Positions 44,210 to 53,480 of a stretch of DNA of 64,000 nt are shown piece after piece. The DNA lies in contig JAVBMW010000009.1 in NCBI GenBank assembly GCA_031551965.1, positions 158,470-222,469 on the forward strand, given 5' to 3'. The notes beneath the pieces were generated by a model, which did not search any database, was not told the origin of the DNA, and saw only the letters and a program-made list of their open reading frames with translations. Position 1 is the stretch's first letter. Each line of letters opens with the position of its first letter. A program made the translations under genes and the position numbers. Source of the stretch: CALVGQ01 sp031551965. GTDB taxonomy: Bacteria > Bacillota_I > Bacilli_A > Erysipelotrichales > Erysipelotrichaceae.

Positions 44210-44686
44210 TTATAGATTACATTTCGCTAAAGCATGTTCTTCCATTTCAAATGGTTCATATTTTGTCCAAATTTTGTCTAGAGTAGTTTCATACACTTCT
44301 TCATCAAACTCTTTTTCCAATTGCATCTTTAATGTATCACGAATTATTTTAGACATTTCCTGATCACAAGTGCCTGATCTAGTTGAAATACTATTACCAT
44401 CACAATCCAAAAGACTAATCTTGAATGTTAAATTATCAGTAGATTCTAACATTTTTAATACTTCATCAGAAATATTTTCATATATGCAGTAAGGAATATC
44501 TGAAGTTTCTAAGCAATCATCGATATTTATTAGAAACAAATCAACTAATCCTTTATTTACATAATATAATAGACAGGCATTTTTTCTAAAATTTTCAATT
44601 TCTTCTTGTGCAAAAACTTCATCTACAATGTTGATTTCAAATTGATCATTTAAATAATCAATTGTAATACCACTTTCAAGTTTCAT
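44210..44686 (-). CDS. Unknown acidic protein
   Basis: A 158-residue soluble acidic protein that I do not recognise. It has four Cys without a clear spacing motif, and the C-terminal third is helical and rich in Glu. GAGGTG precedes the ATG. It follows the ABC exporter genes by 21 bases on the same strand and ends in a hairpin, so it is probably the last gene of that transcript. Confidence 0.7.
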   Translation of the reverse strand: MKLESGITIDYLNDQFEINIVDEVFAQEEIENFRKNACLLYYVNKGLVDLFLINIDDCLETSDIPYCIYENISDEVLKMLESTDNLTFKISLLDCDGNSISTRSGTCDQEMSKIIRDTLKMQLEKEFDEEVYETTLDKIWTKYEPFEMEEHALAKCNL

Positions 44687-44707
44687 ATCTTCACCTCGTT
44701 AAGTTTA

Positions 44708-46555
44708 TTATACCTCATAAATCTGTTTATTTAATACTTCTCTTTCTAAATCTTCATTAAATTGATGAGTAAACAGTCGATAGTAGTATCCTTTAAGTTC
44801 CATCAATTCTTCATGAGTTCCTTGTTCAACTATAATTCCCTTTTTAATGACTAAAATCATATCAGCATTAACAATAGTTGATAAACGATGGGCAATGACA
44901 AAACTTGTCTTTCCCTTTAAAATATTTTCAATAGCATACTGAATGATTTTTTCAGTTTCAGTATCGATGGATGCGGTAGCTTCATCAAGAATAAACAAAG
45001 CAGGATTCACTAAAATAGCACGTGCAAATGATACAAGTTGTTTTTGTCCTACCGATAATTTAGAGCCACCTTCACCAACATCGCTGTCATAACCATTAGG
45101 CAATTCCATGATAAAGTCATGAGCATTTACAAGCTTGCAAGCTTCAATCACATCTTCGAGTGTTGCATCTTCTTTTCCGAAACGCACATTATCAAATACT
45201 GAACCAGAGAATAAATGTGGTGATTGGAGGACATAGCCAAGTTGACGATGCAACCAGCTTTCTGAACGCTTACGATAATCAACTCCATCAATGAGTACTT
45301 CTCCTGAAATCGGTTCATAGAATCGACATAACAAATTAACGATACTACTTTTACCAGAACCTGTTTCACCAACTAAGGCAACTGTTTGTCCCGCTTTCAC
45401 TTTTAAATTAAAATTACTTAATACCGGTTCTTCTTTGTTGTAGTAGAAATCAATATTCTTAAATTCAACATCACCAATGATTGGATCAAGTATTTCATCA
45501 CTTGGTTCAAAAACAGAACCATATTTTTCTAGTACTTCTGGTGTATCTTGTATTGCACTAACACTATCTAACATTGAGAAAACACGTTCTCCACTCGCTT
45601 GAGCCATTTGAAACTCTGCCATTAAACGTGCAACTTGTCGTACTGGTTCAAAAAACAAATATGTATACTGGGTAAACATGAACAATGTTCCGAATTCAAT
45701 TTTTTGAAGTAAAACTTGATGTCCACCGAGTACTAATACAAAAGCAGTTGAAATCGAAGACAACGCAATGACCACTGGCGAAAACAAACTATGTAATTTC
45801 GCTGCACGAATACTTGACTCTTTCATATTTGTCGTCAAATTGTGAAACTCCTGATAGTTTTGAGCTTCTAAAACCATTGTTTTGGTCGTTTTAGCCCCCG
45901 TAATTCCTTCATTAAAGGAACTTGTGATTTGTGAATTGATTTTTCGAACTTCACGATAATTTTTCAATATTTTAGTTTGAAACCAATAACTTGCGACTGC
46001 CAATACTGGCATGACCATTAAGATCACTAAAGCCAACTGCCAATTTGTGATCAACATGAGAATCGCTATAATAATCATCGTAAATACTCCCAGTGACATA
46101 TCCAAGAGTCCCCATGAAACAATTTCTGCTAAACGGGTAACATCACTGTTCATTCTTGCCATCAACCAACCAATCGGTGTTTTATCAAAATAAGCAAATG
46201 ATAAACTGTGCAATTTTTCGAAGCACATTTGTCTGATTTGGTAACCATACTTCATTTCAATTTTACCGGCAATATGGAAAAAGCCATAAACATTGATTGA
46301 TTGTAGTGGAATAAGAATTGCATAGATAATACAAAATTGTTTAAAATCAAAACCAGCCATATTTCCTTCTACAAAATAGTCGATTGCCATTTTATTCATA
46401 TAAGGAAATATTGAGTCTAGTAATGCAATTCCTAAATCCAATACAAGTAAGGCAATGACCCATTTTTTAAACGGAATCATTAACTTCAGTATTCTTTTCC
46501 AAACCGAAAAATCAAAGGATTCAGAATTGTACTCTTGTTCCTCATAATTACTCAT
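44708..46555 (-). CDS. Heterodimeric ABC exporter, canonical subunit
   Basis: A 615-residue half-transporter with six membrane segments (about 30-320) and a nucleotide-binding domain: Walker A GETGSGKSS (about 397), Walker B LFILDEATA with catalytic Glu, and H-loop FVIAHRLST. The signature is the variant LSVGQ. With its partner it fits the LmrCD/BmrCD/TM287-288 class, where this subunit provides the intact Walker B Glu. It overlaps the partner gene by eight bases. The substrate is unknown; drugs, peptides or lipids are possible. Confidence 0.88.
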   Translation of the reverse strand: MSNYEEQEYNSESFDFSVWKRILKLMIPFKKWVIALLVLDLGIALLDSIFPYMNKMAIDYFVEGNMAGFDFKQFCIIYAILIPLQSINVYGFFHIAGKIEMKYGYQIRQMCFEKLHSLSFAYFDKTPIGWLMARMNSDVTRLAEIVSWGLLDMSLGVFTMIIIAILMLITNWQLALVILMVMPVLAVASYWFQTKILKNYREVRKINSQITSSFNEGITGAKTTKTMVLEAQNYQEFHNLTTNMKESSIRAAKLHSLFSPVVIALSSISTAFVLVLGGHQVLLQKIEFGTLFMFTQYTYLFFEPVRQVARLMAEFQMAQASGERVFSMLDSVSAIQDTPEVLEKYGSVFEPSDEILDPIIGDVEFKNIDFYYNKEEPVLSNFNLKVKAGQTVALVGETGSGKSSIVNLLCRFYEPISGEVLIDGVDYRKRSESWLHRQLGYVLQSPHLFSGSVFDNVRFGKEDATLEDVIEACKLVNAHDFIMELPNGYDSDVGEGGSKLSVGQKQLVSFARAILVNPALFILDEATASIDTETEKIIQYAIENILKGKTSFVIAHRLSTIVNADMILVIKKGIIVEQGTHEELMELKGYYYRLFTHQFNEDLEREVLNKQIYEV

Positions 46556-48344
46556 TTGTCATCTCTCCTTCCATTTTTGCATTTTGAATTTCATAAATAC
46601 GTTTATATAATCCTTCTTGTTTAAGTAACTCATCATGAGTACCTGTCTGTGTGATCTTACCTTTTTCCAAGATCAGTATTTGGTCCGCATCCATTGCTGA
46701 AGCAACACGTTGAGTTATAATAATTGTCGTTGTATCTTTTTGTAGTTCTTTCATCCCTTTACGGATCGAGGCATCAGTTTGTGTATCAACTGCGGATAAT
46801 GAATCATCAAAAATCAAAATTGGTGTTCGATTGATAATTGTTCTCGCAATCGCTACACGTTGTTTTTGACCTCCTGATAAAGTTACTCCTTTTTCACCTA
46901 CAATTGTTTCATACCCCTTATCGAAATCTTGAATGAATTCATCAATCGATGCGATTCGAGCAATATAGTCAAGTTCATCATTGCGAGCTTGTTGATTCTT
47001 TAGACGGATATTTTCACCAATCGTTTTTGAAAATAAGAATGGTTCCTGTAAAATAAGTCCAATATTATTTCGTAGGTGTTTCTTTTGAATATCTTTTAAT
47101 TCATGATCATCTATTAAAATTTGACCATCAGTAACATCATATAATCGAGTTAGTAAATGTACAAGTGAACTTTTCCCTGATCCAGTCGGCCCCATCAATG
47201 CGATTGTTTGACCGGGTTTTACATCAAAACTAATGTCATCAAGCACCAACTGATCACTATCATGATAATGGAAAGAAACATGATCAAATTTGATATGACC
47301 CTCTATTTCAAATGTTTCACCAATTTCTAAATCTTCTTGGGTCTGGTTCAGAACCTCTTCAAGACGTCCAATTGATACACTCATTTTTCCCATATCCGCT
47401 AATATACGTCCTAAGTTACGAATTGGCCATAGGATCATTGATTCATAAGAAATGAAGACAAAATAATTTCCTACGCTGAAATCACCTTTTTGAACTCTTA
47501 AAATCCCAAAAATAATAACAAGTAATATTTGTGATAAACAAATAAAATCAGAGCTTCCCCAATAAATTCCTAATTGTTTTAGCAACAAAAAGGTTTTATC
47601 AGTAAAATCTTTTGATTTTTCAAGAAATTTATTCATTTCATTTTTTTCACTGTTGAACGCTTTAATAATACGAACACCAGATAAACTTTCTTGAATCATT
47701 GAAGTCATTTCACCTTCAGATTCATCACTTGCCAAGAATATTTTTTGGGCACGAGTAAAGAAAATATATCCAAAGACTACTAGAATAGGCATAGTAACGA
47801 TCGCAACTTTTGCCATTTCAACATCAATTGAAAACAATACGATACAGGCAAACGTAGCTGTAAAAACAGAATAAACCATTTCTGCAAATTGACCTGCTAA
47901 AAATCTTCTGATTGTATCTACATCACTGGTACATCGTTGAATTAAATCACCTGTTTTACTAGAAACATGAATTTGATATAAAGAATATTGAATACGGTTA
48001 TATAAATCATTTCTAATATTAAATGCCACTGATTCTGAAACAATGCCATTTAAATATCCTCGCAAAAATACTGCGATACAATTGCCAGTAGCCACTGCTA
48101 GAATAATGACTCCACCAAACCACAGGTTAGCTTGTAGCCAATCAAGTCCACCAACTAAATCAACTAAACGTTGAACTAGTTGATTGGTAATTTCCTCACT
48201 ACCAATAACACTATCAATAAAAAACTGGAATACAAGTGGCGTTGTCAATGTGAAAAATGTATAACATGCAACTACCAAAATAATACTGAAAAACTTGATC
48301 TTGTTATCTTTTAAATAGTGTAAAATAAATTTTAAACCTTTCAT
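46548..48344 (-). CDS. Heterodimeric ABC exporter, degenerate-site subunit
   Basis: A half-transporter of about 598 residues: six membrane segments, then Walker A GPTGSGKSS, canonical signature LSGGQ, but Walker B ILIFDDSLS with Asp in place of the catalytic Glu and TQRVAS with Gln in place of the H-loop His. These are the marks of the non-hydrolysing site in heterodimeric exporters. I chose the ATG at 48344 (MKGLKF), which follows GGGGGT; in-frame ATGs at 48356 and 48392 lie in or before the upstream hairpin. Confidence 0.88.
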   Translation of the reverse strand: MKGLKFILHYLKDNKIKFFSIILVVACYTFFTLTTPLVFQFFIDSVIGSEEITNQLVQRLVDLVGGLDWLQANLWFGGVIILAVATGNCIAVFLRGYLNGIVSESVAFNIRNDLYNRIQYSLYQIHVSSKTGDLIQRCTSDVDTIRRFLAGQFAEMVYSVFTATFACIVLFSIDVEMAKVAIVTMPILVVFGYIFFTRAQKIFLASDESEGEMTSMIQESLSGVRIIKAFNSEKNEMNKFLEKSKDFTDKTFLLLKQLGIYWGSSDFICLSQILLVIIFGILRVQKGDFSVGNYFVFISYESMILWPIRNLGRILADMGKMSVSIGRLEEVLNQTQEDLEIGETFEIEGHIKFDHVSFHYHDSDQLVLDDISFDVKPGQTIALMGPTGSGKSSLVHLLTRLYDVTDGQILIDDHELKDIQKKHLRNNIGLILQEPFLFSKTIGENIRLKNQQARNDELDYIARIASIDEFIQDFDKGYETIVGEKGVTLSGGQKQRVAIARTIINRTPILIFDDSLSAVDTQTDASIRKGMKELQKDTTTIIITQRVASAMDADQILILEKGKITQTGTHDELLKQEGLYKRIYEIQNAKMEGEMTNE

Positions 48345-48361
48345 AAATACCCCCATAGTAA

Positions 48362-48389
48362 AGAAAAAAACACTAATCGTGTTTTTTGT
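48362..48389 (-). terminator. Terminator between the 47-codon ORF and the ABC exporter
   Basis: Minus-strand stem AAAAAACAC / GTGTTTTTT with loop GATTA and a continuing T run. It overlaps the stop codon of the short ORF and precedes the exporter start, so it can work as an attenuator. Confidence 0.75.
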
Positions 48390-48516
48390 CATTTTGCTTT
48401 ATAATTTCATTTCGCAACACTTCAATAGGACTAACGGATGTAATCTTTTCTATTACATCTAAGTCACAATCTAAGCTCAATAGAATTTCAGCAATTTCAA
48501 ATTGTTTCCGTCTCAC
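48373..48516 (-). CDS. 47-residue ORF ahead of the ABC exporter
   Basis: A GTG-started ORF of 47 codons with GGGTGAT upstream. The product is charged and amphipathic (RRKQFEIAEILLSLDCDLDV, then IEKITSVSPIEVLRNEI and a lysine-rich end). It is not obviously a membrane or secreted protein and resembles part of a small helical DNA-binding or regulator fold, but I recognise no family. It ends in a terminator directly before the exporter genes. It could be a regulator or a leader peptide. Confidence 0.5.
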   Translation of the reverse strand: MRRKQFEIAEILLSLDCDLDVIEKITSVSPIEVLRNEIIKQNDKKHD

Positions 48517-48561
48517 ATTATCACCCAAACTTAGTGTTTGATGGTATCGTAAACTTATGCA

Positions 48562-48816
48562 TTATTTTTGAAATTGTTTTTTTAGAGCTGTTGCAATTTG
48601 ATCTGGACAAGAAGTTGGTCGAGGACCACAATTCAGCCCAGAAAAAGCTTCAATCACTTCATTAACACTTTTTCCTTTGAGTAAACGAGAAATACCAGTT
48701 AAATTACCATTACATCCTCCAGTAATATCAACGGATAGTATCACATCATCTTCTACTTCAAAACTCATTTTTGTTGAACATACACCTTTTGGTACATAAG
48801 TAAATTTTTCGATCAT
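48562..48816 (-). CDS. TSCPD-domain protein (TIGR03905 type)
   Basis: A protein of about 84 residues. It carries the TSCPD domain seen at the end of some ribonucleotide reductases: GVCSTKMSFEVEDD, GGCNGNLTGI and ending CGPRPTSCPDQIA. Four Cys are positioned for metal or redox chemistry. The function is not established. I chose the ATG at 48816 because GGAGGTGAG precedes it; an upstream in-frame extension is rejected. Confidence 0.85.
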   Translation of the reverse strand: MIEKFTYVPKGVCSTKMSFEVEDDVILSVDITGGCNGNLTGISRLLKGKSVNEVIEAFSGLNCGPRPTSCPDQIATALKKQFQK

Positions 48817-48828
48817 GGTTCTCACCTC

Positions 48829-48843
48829 CTTTACACTGTAAAG
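48829..48843. promoter_or_regulatory. Inverted repeat in the TSCPD gene leader
   Basis: CTTTACA-C-TGTAAAG, seven-base arms around one base. It lies between the -10 (48845-48850) and the ribosome site of the TSCPD gene, a repressor-like position. Confidence 0.55.
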
Positions 48844-48844
48844 A

Positions 48845-48873
48845 ATAATATCAAAAAAAAAGCTATAATTCAA
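48845..48873 (-). promoter_or_regulatory. TSCPD gene promoter
   Basis: Minus-strand TTGAAT (48868-48873), 17-base spacer and TATTAT (48845-48850). Confidence 0.6.
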
Positions 48874-49002
48874 CAAATTTACAAAAATTATGAAAATATT
48901 TATAAAACAAATCGCATTACTAGTCTATAATAGAATACATATCTTTGAAGAAAATATGTTATAAGATGCAATATAAAAACGATAGAAATGGAGATCATTA
49001 TA

Positions 49003-49374
49003 ATGAGCTTTATTGGAAATTTGATTTGGTTTGTCTTTGGTGGATTTTGGCAAGGTTTAAGTTGGTATTTTGTAGGAATTATTTGTTGTATTACCATAAT
49101 AGGTATTCCTATTGGCCTTCAATGTTTTAAAATTGGTGCTTTAGTTTGTTTTCCTTTTGGTAAAGACATAGAGATGGATAATGATATTGATCCACTTAAT
49201 ATTATTGTCAATGTTTTATGGATCATCTTTTGTGGTATTCCACTATCACTGATCGCTCTGTTCAATGGATTTGCCTTTTGCGTTACCATAATCGGTATTC
49301 CTTTTGGAATCCAGTGCTTTAAAATAGCCAAATTAGCATTAATGCCCTTTGGAACAAGAGTAGTAAAACATTAA
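49003..49374 (+). CDS. YccF-domain membrane protein
   Basis: A protein of about 123 residues made of two YccF repeats, each with a hydrophobic helix pair and the motif TIIGIPxGxQCFKIxxLxxxPFG (residues about 30-53 and 95-118). It is an inner-membrane protein of unknown function. The ATG at 49003 has GGAG ten bases upstream; an ATG at 48988 lies just before that site. It is divergent from the TSCPD gene. Confidence 0.82.
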   Translation: MSFIGNLIWFVFGGFWQGLSWYFVGIICCITIIGIPIGLQCFKIGALVCFPFGKDIEMDNDIDPLNIIVNVLWIIFCGIPLSLIALFNGFAFCVTIIGIPFGIQCFKIAKLALMPFGTRVVKH

Positions 49375-49406
49375 AAGACTACCTATTTAGATAGTCTTTC
49401 ATTACT

Positions 49407-50075
49407 CTATTCTTCAAAAAGTTTTCCAATGTTTGCGAATAATGTGTTTTCAGCAATCACAATTAGAATATCCTCTTCTTCAATACAATAATAAGCATTT
49501 GGTGAAATCATTGATTCACCTTTTGTATGATTTCTAACTCCAATTACATTAATACCAAATTTATGTCGTAAATCTAAGTCTTTTAAACATTTGCTTACCC
49601 AAACAGTTGGAGCTTTGAACTCACTAATACTATAACGATCATCCAGTGCATAAACATCCAATAAATTATCAGACATAATCATTTTTGCTGTACGAGCTCC
49701 CATTTCTTTTTCAGGACAGACAACTCGGTCAGCACCTACCTTAAGAAGTACTTGTTGGTACTTTTTATTTTTTGCTTTCGCTAATACAAGAGGCACATTT
49801 AATTCTTTTAGATTAAGGACAGCCATTACACTTTCTTCTAAATGACTTCCAGTAGCCACGACAACTACATCACAATCTTGGATCCCTACTGCACGTAACT
49901 GCTCAATATCAGTGAAATCACCACATACTGCTTGAGTTACATGATCACTTACACGGTCAACACAACGAATATCTTTATCCATTGCGATAACTTCAAAGTT
50001 ATTTTCAGCCAATTCTTTAGCGATAGTAGAACCAAAAATCCCTAAACCTAAAACTGCATATGTTTTAACTTTCAT
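49407..50075 (-). CDS. ktrA: Potassium uptake regulatory subunit KtrA
   Basis: A 222-residue single RCK module: NAD/ATP-binding GLGIFGSTIAKEL (about 10-22), VVGDFTD-like VCGDFTD, then an RCK-C domain. This is the KtrA layout rather than the double TrkA. In Bacillota KtrA binds ATP/ADP, and c-di-AMP at RCK-C, to gate KtrB. AAGGAG precedes the ATG. It is 19 bases downstream of ktrB. Confidence 0.9.
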   Translation of the reverse strand: MKVKTYAVLGLGIFGSTIAKELAENNFEVIAMDKDIRCVDRVSDHVTQAVCGDFTDIEQLRAVGIQDCDVVVVATGSHLEESVMAVLNLKELNVPLVLAKAKNKKYQQVLLKVGADRVVCPEKEMGARTAKMIMSDNLLDVYALDDRYSISEFKAPTVWVSKCLKDLDLRHKFGINVIGVRNHTKGESMISPNAYYCIEEEDILIVIAENTLFANIGKLFEE

Positions 50076-50094
50076 AATTTTCTTTCTCCTTGTC

Positions 50095-51492
50095 TTATCC
50101 TATTAAGACATCCCCTGTTGCATACTGTACTTTATCTGGACGCATTGCTCTGCTTCTCATCATTGATAAGACAATTGTAATTGGACCAACACGCCCAATA
50201 AACATGAGTGCAATAATGATCAGCTTACTAATATCACTTAAAAGTGGTGTTAAATTAATTGATAATCCCACTGTACAAATCGCTGAGACCGATTCAAATA
50301 CAAGGGATAAGAACGGTAAATTAGGCTCTGTAAGTGTCAATGTTAATATCGAAACAAAAAGAATGATAATGTATGCCATCGCAACGGCGAAAGCTTTATG
50401 AAAACTTGAAGTTGGAATAGTCCTCTTAAATAGAGTAATATGATCTTTTCCCATGAGTTGAGCTCTGAACATTAAAAATATCAATACAAACGATGTCGTT
50501 TTAATTCCACCCGCAGTTCCCCCTGGTGAGCCACCAATAAACATCCATAAAATCATAATTAATTGCGTCGGCATCAAAATTGATCCAAAATCGATACTAC
50601 TAAAACCTGCTGTTCTTAAAGTTACTGATTGCATAAAACTTGCTAAGATTTGTGTTGGTAAATCTAAAGATCCTAGTGTATTGGGATTATTTCTTTCAAA
50701 TAAAAACACTAAAATTGTTCCACCTACTATTAAGAAAACGGTCATTTGCAATACGATTCTAGTGTGGATCGTTAAACTATTGACTATTTGTTTTAATTTC
50801 ATCTTATTTTTAACCCATAATGGAATTTCTTCTCTTAACTCAAACCAGACCGCAAATCCTAGACCTCCTAAAATAATCAATGACATAACGACAACATTAA
50901 TCAAAGGGTCAGAAACATAAGGTCCTAAATTGGTTGTCGCAAAATTATCCAAACCAGCATTACAGAAAGCAGAAACTGATAAAAAAATCGAATTAAATAT
51001 TCCTTGACCCAATCCATATTCGGGAATAAAACGAAAGCTAATCAATAAAGCTCCAATAAATTGAAAAAACAATGTATACTTTATAATATTCTTTAAAAAA
51101 CTAGGTATATCTTTTAAATTATCTTTGTTTAATGCATCTTGTATCAATCTTTTTTCTGATTGAAACAAATGGCCTTTGGATACAGTGATCGCAAAGGCAA
51201 TAAGAGACATCACTCCAAGTCCTCCTATTTCCATCAAAATGATTATTATGATATGCCCCCAAATATTATATTGCACGTACATGGATGCAGGAACAAGCCC
51301 TGTAACGCATACTGAAGTAGTTGCCATAAATAAACTATCAATAAAACTAAGTTGAGTGTTTGCCTTATCTGTAAATGGCATCCACAGTGTAATTGCTCCT
51401 GTCATAATAATGATAAAGAAGCTTAAAGTAAGTACCCTGGTTGTCCCCATTTTTTTTAGTATCTTACGTCGTAGACTTAAATCATTTTTCAT
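50095..51492 (-). CDS. ktrB: Potassium uptake membrane subunit KtrB
   Basis: A 465-residue K+ (Na+-coupled) transporter with four pore loops: TSVCVTGL (about 62), SAFCNAGLDNF (about 177), TLRTAGFSSIDF (about 292) and SAICTVGLSIN (about 408). It shares an operon with ktrA and is divergent from the DEAD-box helicase gene. No c-di-AMP (ydaO-type) riboswitch could be recognised in the short leader. Confidence 0.9.
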   Translation of the reverse strand: MKNDLSLRRKILKKMGTTRVLTLSFFIIIMTGAITLWMPFTDKANTQLSFIDSLFMATTSVCVTGLVPASMYVQYNIWGHIIIIILMEIGGLGVMSLIAFAITVSKGHLFQSEKRLIQDALNKDNLKDIPSFLKNIIKYTLFFQFIGALLISFRFIPEYGLGQGIFNSIFLSVSAFCNAGLDNFATTNLGPYVSDPLINVVVMSLIILGGLGFAVWFELREEIPLWVKNKMKLKQIVNSLTIHTRIVLQMTVFLIVGGTILVFLFERNNPNTLGSLDLPTQILASFMQSVTLRTAGFSSIDFGSILMPTQLIMILWMFIGGSPGGTAGGIKTTSFVLIFLMFRAQLMGKDHITLFKRTIPTSSFHKAFAVAMAYIIILFVSILTLTLTEPNLPFLSLVFESVSAICTVGLSINLTPLLSDISKLIIIALMFIGRVGPITIVLSMMRSRAMRPDKVQYATGDVLIG

Positions 51493-51522
51493 GATTATAC
51501 GCCTTCTTTCTAAAACAAATTT

Positions 51523-51550
51523 ATTTTAGCATTCTTAACTAGAAATGCAA
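51523..51550 (-). promoter_or_regulatory. ktrBA promoter
   Basis: Minus-strand TTGCAT (51545-51550), 16-base spacer and TAAAAT (51523-51528). Confidence 0.55.
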
Positions 51551-51583
51551 GTTGCTTAACCATTTCTTAACAAAAATTTTAGT

Positions 51584-51612
51584 TTTACATTTTACCTTAT
51601 ATATGATATTAT
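51584..51612 (+). promoter_or_regulatory. DEAD-box helicase promoter
   Basis: TTTACA (51584-51589), 17-base spacer and TATTAT (51607-51612), 39 bases before the chosen start codon. Confidence 0.65.
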
Positions 51613-51651
51613 TAATCAATGTTTGAAAATTAAACAATGAAGGGAGAAACC

Positions 51652-53439
51652 ATGCGATTTAATGAATTAAACTTAACTTCTGATGTACTTAGAGCCATTG
51701 ATGATTGTGGGTATACAGAAGCGACATATATACAAAAGGCTTGTATCCCCGTTGTATTATCAGGTGGCGATGTCATCGGACAGAGTCAGACAGGAACAGG
51801 AAAAACTGCGGCTTTCGGAATACCACTGGTTCAGTTACTAGAACCTAGTGATTCGAAGCGACCAAAGGCATTGATCATGAGTCCAACTCGTGAATTAGCT
51901 TTACAAGTTTGTGAAGAGATTAGAAAATTTGCAAAATATAAAGAAGGATTAAGAACAGTATGTATCTACGGAGGTACACCCATCAACAAACAAATATTAG
52001 ACCTTAAAAAAGGTGCTGATATTGTGGTTGGAACTCCAGGAAGAATTATGGATCATATTGAAAGAAAAACTCTACGTTTCAATGAATGTTCAATCTTAGT
52101 TTTAGATGAAGCAGATGAAATGTTAAATATGGGATTCAGAGAAGATATTGAAAAAGTAATTTCTTACTTACCAGAAGAAAGACAAACGATTCTTTTCTCT
52201 GCGACAATGCCAAAACCTATTTTAGATATTACACATGAATATCAAAAAAATCCTGTACATATTAAGAATCCAGAAGCTCAAATGACTTCAAATACGATTC
52301 AACAAGTAGTCTATGAATGTAATCAGTCTGACAAAAAGCTTGTACTAATGCAACTTATGCAACTCCTTAATCCAGGACTTGCGATGGTATTTTGTAATAC
52401 CAAGAAAATGGTTGATGATCTAGTAGGCGAACTTGTAGCTAAAGGATACCCTGCTGCAGGACTTCATGGCGATATGAAACAGGAAATGCGTTCCATAGTC
52501 ATGGAAAAATTTAAGGCAAGAAAAATCACGATGTTAGTAGCTACTGATGTCGCAGCCCGTGGTATTGACGTTGACAACATGGATGTCGTATTCAACTTTG
52601 ATTTTCCACAAGAAAATGAATATTATGTTCATCGAATCGGTAGAACTGGTCGTGCAGGAAAAGAAGGTTTAGCTGTAACTTTGATTACAAATAGACAACG
52701 ATATAAAATCAGAGATTTAGAAAGATTAACTAAATCTAAAATTGAAACCCGTGATCTACCTTCCAAACACGAAATGAAACAACTTCAAATCCAACATGCG
52801 AAATCAAAATTAATGGATGATCTAAATAAAGAAATTCCTGAAGAAGTAAAACAGATCGTTCAAGAAGTATTGAACGAAGGATATAGTTATAAAGATGTTG
52901 CTGAAGCTTTAGTATTTAAAATGATTGGGAAAGAAGTTTTCCAAGTTGCGGCAAAACCAAAACGTTCTGATAGTTTAAGAGCTCAAAACAAACGAATGAC
53001 AATGTTGACACTTGATGTCGGTAAACGTCAGGAAGTTGCTGCAGCACACATTGTTAGTGCAATCGCAGAAGCTAGCGGTATTGCTGGAAAAGATATTGGC
53101 AAAATTCAAATTGAAGAAAAAACTACTTCAGTTGAAATTCCTGCTGAATTTGATCAATTGATCTTAGATTCTTTGACAAACACGACTATTAGAGGATTTG
53201 TAGTACATCCAAATTTAACTGGTGAAAGCTCTAAATCCAATCGAAGAGGCGGAAGAGATTCCGAAACTTACTCTCGTGCTGAAAGATCAAGCCGACCTGA
53301 TCGACCTCGTGAACGTCGTCATGAAGAAAACAAAAAAGCTGATTCAAGACGTAAAAGTGATGAAGGTTCATCACGTAAAGAAAACAAATCAAGAAATTTT
53401 GATAAAAAGCCACGAGAAGATAGAAAACGTCATCGCTAA
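51652..53439 (+). CDS. DEAD-box RNA helicase (CshA/DeaD type)
   Basis: An ATP-dependent RNA helicase for ribosome assembly or cold-shock and degradosome functions. Its motifs are the Q motif, I SQTGTGKT (about 49), II VLDEADEM (about 150), III FSATM, V ATDVAARGIDV and VI HRIGRTGRAG. A linker leads to a DbpA-type RNA-binding domain (about 445-515, ending IRGFVVHPN). The final 75 residues are basic and rich in Arg/Ser. I chose the ATG at 51652 with AAGGGAG just upstream over the ATG at 51637. About 595 residues. Confidence 0.92.
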   Translation: MRFNELNLTSDVLRAIDDCGYTEATYIQKACIPVVLSGGDVIGQSQTGTGKTAAFGIPLVQLLEPSDSKRPKALIMSPTRELALQVCEEIRKFAKYKEGLRTVCIYGGTPINKQILDLKKGADIVVGTPGRIMDHIERKTLRFNECSILVLDEADEMLNMGFREDIEKVISYLPEERQTILFSATMPKPILDITHEYQKNPVHIKNPEAQMTSNTIQQVVYECNQSDKKLVLMQLMQLLNPGLAMVFCNTKKMVDDLVGELVAKGYPAAGLHGDMKQEMRSIVMEKFKARKITMLVATDVAARGIDVDNMDVVFNFDFPQENEYYVHRIGRTGRAGKEGLAVTLITNRQRYKIRDLERLTKSKIETRDLPSKHEMKQLQIQHAKSKLMDDLNKEIPEEVKQIVQEVLNEGYSYKDVAEALVFKMIGKEVFQVAAKPKRSDSLRAQNKRMTMLTLDVGKRQEVAAAHIVSAIAEASGIAGKDIGKIQIEEKTTSVEIPAEFDQLILDSLTNTTIRGFVVHPNLTGESSKSNRRGGRDSETYSRAERSSRPDRPRERRHEENKKADSRRKSDEGSSRKENKSRNFDKKPREDRKRHR

Positions 53440-53445
53440 CTAACG

Positions 53446-53480
53446 AAGTTGCCTTACAATTTATAAAAGGCAACTTTTTT
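53446..53480 (+). terminator. Terminator after the DEAD-box helicase gene
   Basis: Perfect stem AAGTTGCCTT / AAGGCAACTT followed by six T. It lies between convergent genes and overlaps the 3' end of the minus-strand gene; in reverse it also ends in T-rich sequence, so it may be bidirectional. Confidence 0.88.

Noticed and set aside
48900..49097. 65-codon minus-strand frame antisense to the YccF gene
   Set aside because: The plus-strand YccF protein is a clear family member; the antisense frame has no ribosome site.
51493..51636. c-di-AMP riboswitch considered before ktrB and the helicase gene
   Set aside because: The intergenic space is only about 150 bases and is occupied by two divergent promoters; no conserved ydaO elements were seen.
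53222..53443. Second plus-strand frame in the 3' end of the helicase gene
   Set aside because: It is an alternate frame of the low-complexity Arg/Ser tail; the in-frame DEAD-box protein reads through to a terminator.
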